Assembly (NCBI GenBank): GCA_002418685.1
Contig: DIEP01000054.1
Coordinates: 1 to 6,920 of the forward strand
Direction of reading: 5' to 3'
Origin: Ignavibacteria bacterium UBA5771
Lineage (GTDB): Bacteria; Bacteroidota; Ignavibacteria; Kapaibacteriales; UBA2268
DNA: 6,920 nt
Shown: positions 1-5,274 of the stretch, in pieces
Numbering within the stretch: position 1 is the stretch's first letter
Layout: each line of letters begins with the position of its first letter
The notes under the pieces: model-generated
What the model saw: only the letters and a program-made list of their open reading frames with translations
Database searches by the model: none
Told to the model about the DNA's origin: nothing
Position numbers and translations under genes: made by a program

Positions 1-303
1 GTAGTGGGTGATTGTCTAATCGCAAATCGACAAGTCACAGTTGGATTGCCAAGCAATGCCGAGACTGTTTTGCTTCCTGATTATATAATACATTCTAAAA
101 TTCATTTAGCAGTCAATTCAGATCTTTCACTTGAAATTTATAATATCAATGGCGTTAAAGTGAAGCAAAAGAATTATAGCTCGATGAAATATGGGAGCTA
201 CGATGTATATATCAACATCAGCGATTTAACTGATGGAGTATATTTCATCAAAATATCAAGTTTGGATATGCTAAATACCGAAAAATTCATTTTAATTAAA
301 TAA
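1..303 (+). CDS. 3' end of a probable T9SS-secreted protein (type A sorting domain)
   Basis: The frame is already open at base 1 (GTA = Val), so this is the C-terminal 100 residues of a larger gene; the GTG at base 4 is not needed as a start. The last 60 or so residues follow the pattern of the T9SS type A C-terminal sorting domain (Por_Secre_tail/TIGR04183): a strand-turn-strand LEIYNINGVKVKQ, then a polar stretch, then ISDLTDGVYFIKI, and a short final strand EKFILIK ending in Lys. In this family the domain directs export of the cargo across the outer membrane by the type IX system and is usually cleaved or anchored. The usual PNP-type start of the domain is not evident. The cargo function cannot be told because its catalytic or adhesive part is off the window. 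The stop TAA is 74 bases before the next start, with promoter-like sequence between, so the genes are probably transcribed separately. Confidence 0.75.
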   Translation, partial: VVGDCLIANRQVTVGLPSNAETVLLPDYIIHSKIHLAVNSDLSLEIYNINGVKVKQKNYSSMKYGSYDVYINISDLTDGVYFIKISSLDMLNTEKFILIK

Positions 304-316
304 ATATATTTATATA

Positions 317-348
317 TTTGTATTTATCATATTTAATTTGTAATTTTG
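317..348 (+). promoter_or_regulatory. Bacteroidota-type promoter candidate for the first barrel gene
   Basis: TTTG at 317-320 is followed after 20 bases by TAATTTTG at 341-348. This matches the Bacteroidota -33 TTTG / -7 TAnnTTTG pattern with plausible spacing, about 30 bases before the chosen ATG. A second TAnnTTTG match, TATATTTG, lies at 313-320. The region is very AT-rich, so chance matches are likely and the exact promoter is uncertain. Confidence 0.4.
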
Positions 349-362
349 TATTGTATTTTATT

Positions 363-370
363 AAAGGAGG
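363..370 (+). promoter_or_regulatory. Strong Shine-Dalgarno site that sets the start of the first barrel gene
   Basis: AAAGGAGG is a near-perfect anti-16S match. It stands 4 bases before ATG 375 and 7 bases before ATG 378. The spacing, and the alignment with the downstream paralogue, favour ATG 378. It excludes the in-frame ATG at 318, which lies upstream of the site and inside the promoter-like region. Confidence 0.7.
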
Positions 371-377
371 TAAAATG

Positions 378-875
378 ATGATTAAGAAATTATTCATCTC
401 GTTGGCTTTATCTGCAATATTGCTTGTTCCAAGCATATCACGTGCTGATATTAATAATGCTATTGGAGCGGATTTTGTTAGCTTAACACGCGGCGTATTG
501 ACTTTGACATTCGAACAAAAAATATCCGACAAGGGCTCATTTACTCTATTCACTCCATATTTTGGCTATAACGATTGGGCAGGTATAGGTATCGGAGCTT
601 CATATCGTTTTTATTTGTTTACAAACTCAACCAAGGCAATTGAAGGCTTTTCTTTCGGACCTACTTTCCAAGTTAGTTTTTTGAATAATACGGGACCAAA
701 TGATTATAGCAGTAAGACCGCATTTATTCTGGGCGGAGAAGCTTCGTATAAATGGGTAATTGGAGGTGTCTTCGAAATAGAGCCAAATGTCCACATAACC
801 TTTCCCGTCAATACTGTTGAACATCTTGACTACCGTGCGTGGTGGGGAGGTATAACTCTTGGATATGCATGGTAA
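378..875 (+). CDS. Small exported beta-barrel-like outer-membrane protein, copy 1
   Basis: This is a 165-residue protein when started at ATG 378 (ATG 375 is the alternative). Residues 1-23 form a typical signal peptide: a KK pair, a hydrophobic core and a Ser-Arg-Ala cleavage site. The mature part of about 142 residues alternates glycine/aromatic-rich amphipathic stretches that can be read as eight beta strands, including GIGIGASYRFYL, GFSFGPTFQVSFL, FEIEPNVHITFP and the last strand GGITLGYAW. Ending a strand on an aromatic residue fits the signal read by the BAM outer-membrane insertion machinery. I do not recognise a named family; OmpW-like or DUF3575-like small barrels are possible. There is no sign of an enzyme. 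The gene has its own Shine-Dalgarno site and terminator, and a paralogue about 290 bases downstream with roughly 55% identity by hand alignment. Its role (porin, surface structure or adhesion) is unknown. Confidence 0.75.
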   Translation: MIKKLFISLALSAILLVPSISRADINNAIGADFVSLTRGVLTLTFEQKISDKGSFTLFTPYFGYNDWAGIGIGASYRFYLFTNSTKAIEGFSFGPTFQVSFLNNTGPNDYSSKTAFILGGEASYKWVIGGVFEIEPNVHITFPVNTVEHLDYRAWWGGITLGYAW

Positions 876-946
876 TAATATCTTTAACTATTTTTTAATT
901 TAAGCAATTAAAAAATTATTATTTCAAAATAGAGATGTTCAAAAAT

Positions 947-982
947 AGCGAGGAATCTCAATTAGGGATCCTTCGCTTTTTT
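947..982 (+). terminator. Intrinsic terminator after barrel gene copy 1
   Basis: The arm AGCGA-GGA (947-954) pairs with TCC-T-TCGCT (969-977), with one bulged T, and is followed by six Ts (977-982). It lies 72 bases after the stop codon. It is clearly related to the terminator after copy 2, which has the same arms without the bulge. Confidence 0.75.
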
Positions 983-1104
983 ATATGTTACTCATCACAA
1001 ATATACTAATATTATAGGATGAACAAGGCAATATTAGGCAATTCAATTTAGGATAAGAAGTAAAAATATTTAGGGTTTCCAAAAAATATTTTTATTTAAT
1101 TTAC

Positions 1105-1133
1105 TTGCATTTCAAAATTTTTATATATTTTTG
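1105..1133 (+). promoter_or_regulatory. Bacteroidota-type promoter candidate for the second barrel gene
   Basis: TTG at 1105-1107 is followed after 18 bases by TATTTTTG at 1126-1133, an exact TAnnTTTG match. It sits 31 bases before the ATG. Together with the terminator at 947-982 it suggests that copy 2 is an independent transcription unit. The rest of the 289-base gap between the two barrel genes holds nothing I can name. Confidence 0.4.
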
Positions 1134-1164
1134 TAATTATGTTCAAATTATTTAAGGTTGTCTT

Positions 1165-1668
1165 ATGTTTAAAAAATTATTTCTCTCTTTGATATTATCA
1201 GCTTTCTTGCTGACTCCGAATATATCGAGCGCTAAATTTTACCATCAAGCAATTGGTGGAGACGTTCTCAGTCTATGGAATGGAATCTTGACAGCAACTT
1301 ATGAACAACAAGTTGCACCTAAGAATTCATTCACTATCGTAGGTTCTTTTTGGGGGTATAATGATTGGACTGCTGGTGGTATTGGAGCCTCATATCGTTT
1401 CTATTTAATACAGCAATCCACAAGAGCACTTGAAGGATTTTCATTTGGTCCTTTTCTACAAGTTAGCTATTGGAGCTATAGTAATAATAATTATACTTAT
1501 GACGGTGGGACAAGCTTTGCCATTGGAGGAGAAGCTGCGTATAAATGGGTGTTTAGTGGTGGTTTTGAAATAGAACCAACAATCCATATTTCTTTTCCAA
1601 TTACTACGATTACAGGTTTAAGCTATCGTGGATCATGGGCGGGCGTAACACTTGGATATGCCTGGTAA
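1165..1668 (+). CDS. Small exported beta-barrel-like outer-membrane protein, copy 2
   Basis: This 167-residue protein starts at ATG 1165, 7 bases after a weak AAGG ribosome site (1154-1157). The signal peptide is residues 1-23, with KK, a hydrophobic core and a Ser-Ser-Ala cleavage site, leaving about 144 mature residues. It aligns with copy 1 from end to end with one or two single-residue gaps. The shared blocks are GYNDW, GIGASYRFYL, EGFSFGP, GGEA-x-YKW, FEIEP and the terminal TLGYAW. The least conserved stretch, about residues 103-114 (Asn/Tyr-rich here, different in copy 1), probably forms a surface loop. The predicted architecture is again eight amphipathic strands ending in Trp. The function is not recognised. 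The much weaker ribosome site compared with copy 1 suggests a lower or differently controlled translation rate, which is an inference only. Confidence 0.77.
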   Translation: MFKKLFLSLILSAFLLTPNISSAKFYHQAIGGDVLSLWNGILTATYEQQVAPKNSFTIVGSFWGYNDWTAGGIGASYRFYLIQQSTRALEGFSFGPFLQVSYWSYSNNNYTYDGGTSFAIGGEAAYKWVFSGGFEIEPTIHISFPITTITGLSYRGSWAGVTLGYAW

Positions 1669-1700
1669 TTATTATTCTTTTAATTTTTTCATTTAAAAAT

Positions 1701-1738
1701 AGCGAAGGATATCAGACAAGGGTCCTTCGCTTTTTTTT
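1701..1738 (+). terminator. Intrinsic terminator after barrel gene copy 2
   Basis: AGCGAAGGAT (1701-1710) pairs with GTCCTTCGCT (1722-1731), giving nine Watson-Crick pairs plus one T-G pair around an 11-base loop, followed by eight Ts (1731-1738). It begins 33 bases after the stop codon. It is stronger than its relative after copy 1. Confidence 0.88.
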
Positions 1739-1739
1739 A

Positions 1740-1883
1740 TTACCTATTTACTTCTAATAACGTTGCTCTCTTTATATGTATAGTGAGATACTGTATATCT
1801 GCTGTTCTTGTTTGCACATACGGGAACATCTGTCCTACCGAAAGCTGCTTAATATTTGAATTATGATTTTTATTTCTATTGAA
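1740..1883 (-). other. Short open stretch, possible gene relic or dispersed repeat
   Basis: The minus strand is open for 47 codons between stops. The only ATG is at 1829, giving 29 residues (MFPYVQTRTADI... ending LLEVNR). The plus strand is also open across nearly the same bases. It is less AT-rich than its surroundings, has no ribosome site, and abuts the copy 2 terminator. A double-open, base-composition-distinct patch such as this fits a dispersed repeat or a remnant better than a working gene. I do not assign a function. Confidence 0.2.
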
Positions 1884-1906
1884 TTAACTTTTTAAATCTT
1901 ACTCTT

Positions 1907-1924
1907 CATTGAATTATTTCAATG
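1907..1924. repeat. Small perfect hairpin
   Basis: CATTGAA (1907-1913) and TTCAATG (1918-1924) form a perfect 7-base inverted repeat around a TTAT loop. No T run follows on either strand, so it is not an obvious terminator. ATTGAATTA also occurs at 1878-1886, close by. Its role is unknown and it could be chance in AT-rich DNA. Confidence 0.35.
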
Positions 1925-1940
1925 ACAGTTCAAAAATATC

Positions 1941-1965
1941 ATCATTCTGAACGAAGTGAAGCAAA
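1941..1965 (+). repeat. Possible copy of a dispersed intergenic repeat
   Basis: The core CATTCTGAACGAAGTGAAGC resembles the short sequence of the form TCATTCTGA-x-CGAAG-x-GAAG that I recall as recurring between genes in many environmental bacterial genomes, including Bacteroidota relatives. Only one copy is in this window, so repetition cannot be shown here. The identification rests on memory. Confidence 0.3.
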
Positions 1966-1980
1966 CTATTATCTTTAATA

Positions 1981-2016
1981 AAAAACCTTCCGAAAGTTTG
2001 GAACCATCGGAAGGTT
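1981..2016 (-). terminator. Intrinsic terminator of the nuo operon
   Basis: On the minus strand AACCTTCCGA (2016-2007) pairs perfectly with TCGGAAGGTT (1993-1984): ten base pairs around a 13-base loop. The 3' arm runs directly into TTT (1983-1981), giving five consecutive Ts, then ATT. It lies 74 bases after the nuoN stop. The T run is on the minus side only, so it serves the leftward operon. It marks the 3' end of the nuo operon at nuoN. Confidence 0.85.
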
Positions 2017-2090
2017 GAAAAAAACAATACTTTAATTATATTCGAGATTGCTTCAGGATTAAAATCCCTCGCAATTATAATCTATCTAAA

Positions 2091-3593
2091 TTAAAAGAAC
2101 ATTTGGATTGAATTTTGTGCCCAAGCCAATACAGGTGTGAAATATAATCCAAAAATTATTGTCAAAGCACCAAGTGCATACGCAATCACTTGAGTTGCAG
2201 GGTGAAATTGCAATTTCGATTTATTAGTTTCATTTTCGCGTATGAACATATTCCTTACTACTTTTAAGTAAAAGAATGCTGATACAACTGAATTCAAAAT
2301 GCCAACCACTGCGAGCCAAATAGCACCCGCTTCAATGACAGCCGTAAAGATATAAAGCTTGCCAATAAAACCAGCTGTGGCGGGAATGCCTATTAATGAA
2401 ATCATAAAGATTGCCATAAGCACAGATAATCCAGGAGCGCGCGATCCAAGCCCATTATAATCGTTAATATTATCGCTATGAATTTCATTTTCGATGAGTT
2501 GTGCCACATAGAATGCGCCAAGGTTCATAATCAAATACATAACAAAATAAATCATCACTGAACCAATGCCTGCATTAGTCATAACAGTAACGCCCATTAG
2601 CAAATATCCTGCGTGGGCTATTGAAGAATATGCAAGCATACGCTTAATATTATCCTGCCAGAGTGCCACAAAATTTCCCAAAGTCATTGATGCAACTGAA
2701 AGGATTGCAACAACAATTTTCCAGTCGAAACCCGGTAAAGATTGCCAAATATTACCACCATCAATAGATGAATACATATAGGCATCCTTGAAAAATCTAA
2801 TAAACACTGCAAATCCCGCTGCTTTTGAAGCAACTGAAAGGAATGCAGTTATTGTAATTGGCGATCCTTCATAAACATCAGGTGTCCAATAATGGAAAGG
2901 AACAGCAGATATTTTATAGCCAAATCCTACAAGAATCATCAATCCTGAAATAATTATTGGAATTAAATTGACGTTTCCCGATAGGATTGCTTTATTAATT
3001 GTATTGACATCCATCGAACCCGTTGCTCCGAATAGAATTGACATTCCATAAATCATAATTCCGGAAGAGAAAGCTCCATAGATAACATATTTCAAAGATG
3101 CTTCGCTTGCGTTCTTAATTTCTTTGGTATATCCCGCAAGGACATAAGAACTCAAACTCATTGTTTCGATTGCAAGATAAATTGAAATCAGATTAGTAGC
3201 TGAACAAAGCAGAAACATCCCAAAAGTCATACCAGCAATTATCGAATAATACTCACCCACTTTCCTATTATCTTCATAAAGCTCTTTGTATGAAAAGGAC
3301 ATTATTACTGTCAATAATGAAGTAATAAGAACAATGAACTTAAAGAATGTGGAGAAAGGATCTACTACAATTAGACCATTAAAAAGCGAGGCGCTTTGTC
3401 CTGATAATTGAGCAAGAAAGACTCCTGTGATAATAAAGCCAACAATTGAGACATACCCTGCAATGTTTTTTATGTTTTTAAACATCAAATCAAGTAAAAT
3501 TGCTGAAATAAAAGTCGCTATAATAGCAATTTCAGGTTTGAAGAATCCAAGGCTCCCGACAAAGTTATCTATAAACACTTGATAATTATTCAT
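2091..3593 (-). CDS. nuoN: NADH-quinone oxidoreductase subunit N
   Basis: This is a complete 500-residue polytopic inner-membrane protein, the usual length for NuoN. It is the antiporter-like subunit nearest the complex I hinge and helps move protons while NADH reduces quinone. Residues equivalent to the functional charges of the E. coli subunit are visible: E143 (in IYLAIETMSL), K168, K227 (in GYKISAVPFHYW), K257 (in SVASKAAG) and K412 (in GFIGKLYIF). The conserved KRMLAYSSIAHAGY block is at residues 317-330, followed by the family motif GIPATAGFIGK. The start ATG is 28 bases after the nuoM stop and is preceded by only a weak GGA, so translation may depend on coupling with nuoM. It is the last gene of the operon, followed by a terminator. 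It shows no truncation or frameshift. Subunit N is distinguished from M by the shorter N-terminus, the E-x-MSLSSYVL motif and its place after nuoM. Confidence 0.96.
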   Translation of the reverse strand: MNNYQVFIDNFVGSLGFFKPEIAIIATFISAILLDLMFKNIKNIAGYVSIVGFIITGVFLAQLSGQSASLFNGLIVVDPFSTFFKFIVLITSLLTVIMSFSYKELYEDNRKVGEYYSIIAGMTFGMFLLCSATNLISIYLAIETMSLSSYVLAGYTKEIKNASEASLKYVIYGAFSSGIMIYGMSILFGATGSMDVNTINKAILSGNVNLIPIIISGLMILVGFGYKISAVPFHYWTPDVYEGSPITITAFLSVASKAAGFAVFIRFFKDAYMYSSIDGGNIWQSLPGFDWKIVVAILSVASMTLGNFVALWQDNIKRMLAYSSIAHAGYLLMGVTVMTNAGIGSVMIYFVMYLIMNLGAFYVAQLIENEIHSDNINDYNGLGSRAPGLSVLMAIFMISLIGIPATAGFIGKLYIFTAVIEAGAIWLAVVGILNSVVSAFFYLKVVRNMFIRENETNKSKLQFHPATQVIAYALGALTIIFGLYFTPVLAWAQNSIQMFF

Positions 3594-3621
3594 ATTATTC
3601 CATTTTGAGATTTAACAAACA

Positions 3622-5253
3622 TTACATCCCTGCCAACGGATAAGATAATTTGACAAATTCAATCAAATGATTTGCAGAAGCAGTCATCAGGTTAATCATT
3701 GGATTAGGATTGAGCCCAAGGAAAATAATAATTGCGGCAAGTGGTGCAAGCGACGCGATTTCCACGAAATTCAAATCATCAGTTTTGTATTTCAAATGTG
3801 TTGGATCCCAAGGTCCTTGCCATTTTTCAGGCAGTTTTCCAAAGAATACTTTCTGCAAAGCCCATAGCATATAAGAAGCACCCAAAATAATTCCTGATGC
3901 GGCAATAATTGCTATGACCGGAAATGTCTGGAATGCGCCAAGGAACACAAGAACTTCTGAAATAAATCCACTCAATGTTGGCAAACCAATTGCTGCGAAA
4001 AATGCCACCATCATAAGACCCGTATAGACAGGCATCTTTGTTGCTAACCCACCAAAATCATCCAAACTACGAGTATGTGCTCTTTCGTATATAACTCCAA
4101 CAATAATGAAGAGCATAGCTGTAATTGTTCCATGATTGAACATTTGGAATATTGCCCCGACCATTCCTTCAGAAGTCATTGATGATATTCCCAGCACTAC
4201 ATATCCCATGTGAGAAACCGAAGAATATGCAATGAGCTTCTTGAAATCCCTCTTTCCGACACGGAATTGACCAAGAGCACATAAGGCACCATAAACAATA
4301 CTGACCACACCAATGATTGCTATCCATGTTTGGAAATGATAAACTGCATCGGGGAACATTGGCCACGCAATTCGTATCATACCATAAGTGCCCATCTTTA
4401 ATAAGACTCCTGCAAGAATTACGCTTATTGGTGTTGGCGCCTCAACGTGAGCATCGGGAAGCCACGTATGGAATGGAATCGTTGGGACTTTGATGGCAAA
4501 TGCAATAAATAAAGCTCCAAACGCAATATACCGCCAAGTGGTTGAGATACCTGCAAGTATTGAATTCGGGTTATATTTTGCTAAATTCATCATATCAAAC
4601 ATATTGAATGAACCTACTGCAAAGAATAAAGCGATCATTACTAACAGCATAAAGAGCGAGCCAAATAATGTATATAGAAAGAACTTGATGGCAGCATATT
4701 CTTTGTTCGGTCCGCCCCATACACCAATTAAGAAATACATTGGCAGAAGCATTAGCTCCCAAAATACATAGAACAAGAAAAAGTCCAATGCAACAAAGAC
4801 ACCCATCATGCCCGTATCAAGAAGAAGATACATTGCAAAATAGCCTTTAGCAGATTTCTTGATATTCCATGATGATAAAGTCGCAATGAATGTAATTATC
4901 GCAGTAAGCAAAACCATTGGAGCGCTTAGCCCATCAATGCCAACGAAGTATTCTATCCGAACATCACCTATTAATGGAAGACCGCTCAAATAGATCCATT
5001 GTGCTTTTTCGACAAATTGCATTGAACTCTCGTCATTTACACCAACGAGATGTATATTAAAATTAAACATTATGATAACTGCGATTACTAACTGAACGAA
5101 AGTAATGCCAAGAGTTATCCACCTAAATAAATTTTGTGATTTTTCTTTTCCTAAATCGTCATTGCCGGAAGGAATGCAAAGAACTATTATCATTCCCAAT
5201 ATTGGCAGGAAAGTTATCCATGTTAGTGGACCCAATCCAAGAAATTGAAACAT
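3622..5253 (-). CDS. nuoM: NADH-quinone oxidoreductase subunit M
   Basis: This is a complete 543-residue polytopic membrane protein, within the usual range for NuoM/subunit 4. It is the middle antiporter-like module of the complex I membrane arm. Visible hallmarks are EYFVGIDGLSAPMVLL (101-116), FWELMLLPMYFLIGVWGG (164-181) with the key E166, K255 in IKVPTIPFHTWLPDAHVEAP, K286 in LLKMGTYG, the block KKLIAYSSVSHMGYVVLG (338-355) with H348, and E433 in GFISEVLVF. These correspond to E144, K234, K265 and E407 of E. coli NuoM. A Glu rather than Lys in the last position is typical of subunit M and helps tell it from L and N. The start is fixed by AGGAGG (5258-5263 on the minus strand), 4 bases before the ATG. 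It lies 21 bases after nuoL and 28 bases before nuoN in one operon. Nothing is broken or missing. Confidence 0.97.
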   Translation of the reverse strand: MFQFLGLGPLTWITFLPILGMIIVLCIPSGNDDLGKEKSQNLFRWITLGITFVQLVIAVIIMFNFNIHLVGVNDESSMQFVEKAQWIYLSGLPLIGDVRIEYFVGIDGLSAPMVLLTAIITFIATLSSWNIKKSAKGYFAMYLLLDTGMMGVFVALDFFLFYVFWELMLLPMYFLIGVWGGPNKEYAAIKFFLYTLFGSLFMLLVMIALFFAVGSFNMFDMMNLAKYNPNSILAGISTTWRYIAFGALFIAFAIKVPTIPFHTWLPDAHVEAPTPISVILAGVLLKMGTYGMIRIAWPMFPDAVYHFQTWIAIIGVVSIVYGALCALGQFRVGKRDFKKLIAYSSVSHMGYVVLGISSMTSEGMVGAIFQMFNHGTITAMLFIIVGVIYERAHTRSLDDFGGLATKMPVYTGLMMVAFFAAIGLPTLSGFISEVLVFLGAFQTFPVIAIIAASGIILGASYMLWALQKVFFGKLPEKWQGPWDPTHLKYKTDDLNFVEIASLAPLAAIIIFLGLNPNPMINLMTASANHLIEFVKLSYPLAGM

Positions 5254-5257
5254 CTAT

Positions 5258-5263
5258 CCTCCT
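5258..5263 (-). promoter_or_regulatory. Strong Shine-Dalgarno site of nuoM
   Basis: AGGAGG on the minus strand sits 4 bases before the nuoM ATG, inside the 21-base nuoL-nuoM gap. It fixes the nuoM start and contrasts with the weak site of nuoN. Confidence 0.8.
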
Positions 5264-5274
5264 AAAGTATTATT

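Larger units (their letters stand above)
337..1738 (+). repeat. Tandem duplication of a gene-plus-terminator cassette
   Basis: Unit 1 is about 337-982 and unit 2 about 1130-1738. The coding parts are clear paralogues. Beyond them, TTTGTAATTTTGT (337-349) matches TTTGTAATTATGT (1130-1142) at 12 of 13 bases, at similar distances from the ATG. The terminators share the arms AGCGA(A)GGA and TCCTTCGCT. The duplication therefore seems to have included the 5' leader and the terminator. The leader match is short and AT-rich and is weaker evidence than the terminators. Confidence 0.65.
1739..2090. other. Convergent intergenic region without a convincing gene
   Basis: These 352 bases separate the rightward barrel genes from the leftward nuo operon. 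They hold the nuo terminator (1981-2016), a hairpin (1907-1924), a possible repeat fragment (1941-1965) and a short minus-strand open stretch (1740-1883). I see no ribosome site, tRNA-like fold or insertion-sequence end. Confidence 0.6.

Noticed and set aside
318..377. Upstream ATG at 318 as the start of barrel gene copy 1
   Set aside because: It would add 20 residues ahead of a clear signal peptide, overlaps the promoter-like region, and ignores the AAAGGAGG site just before 375/378. Copy 2 aligns from the Met at 378.
296..553. 85-codon minus-strand frame across the promoter and start of barrel gene copy 1
   Set aside because: It is antisense to the signal peptide region of a supported gene and ends in low-complexity Lys/Ile/Tyr codons from AT-rich DNA.
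1907..1924. Hairpin considered as a terminator
   Set aside because: No T run follows on either strand, and strong terminators for both flanking units are already present.
2566..2781. 71-codon plus-strand frame inside nuoN
   Set aside because: It is an antisense shadow of conserved nuoN coding sequence without independent support.
4490..4771. 93-codon plus-strand frame inside nuoM
   Set aside because: It is antisense to a strongly conserved gene, has no ribosome site, and its composition mirrors the NuoM codons.
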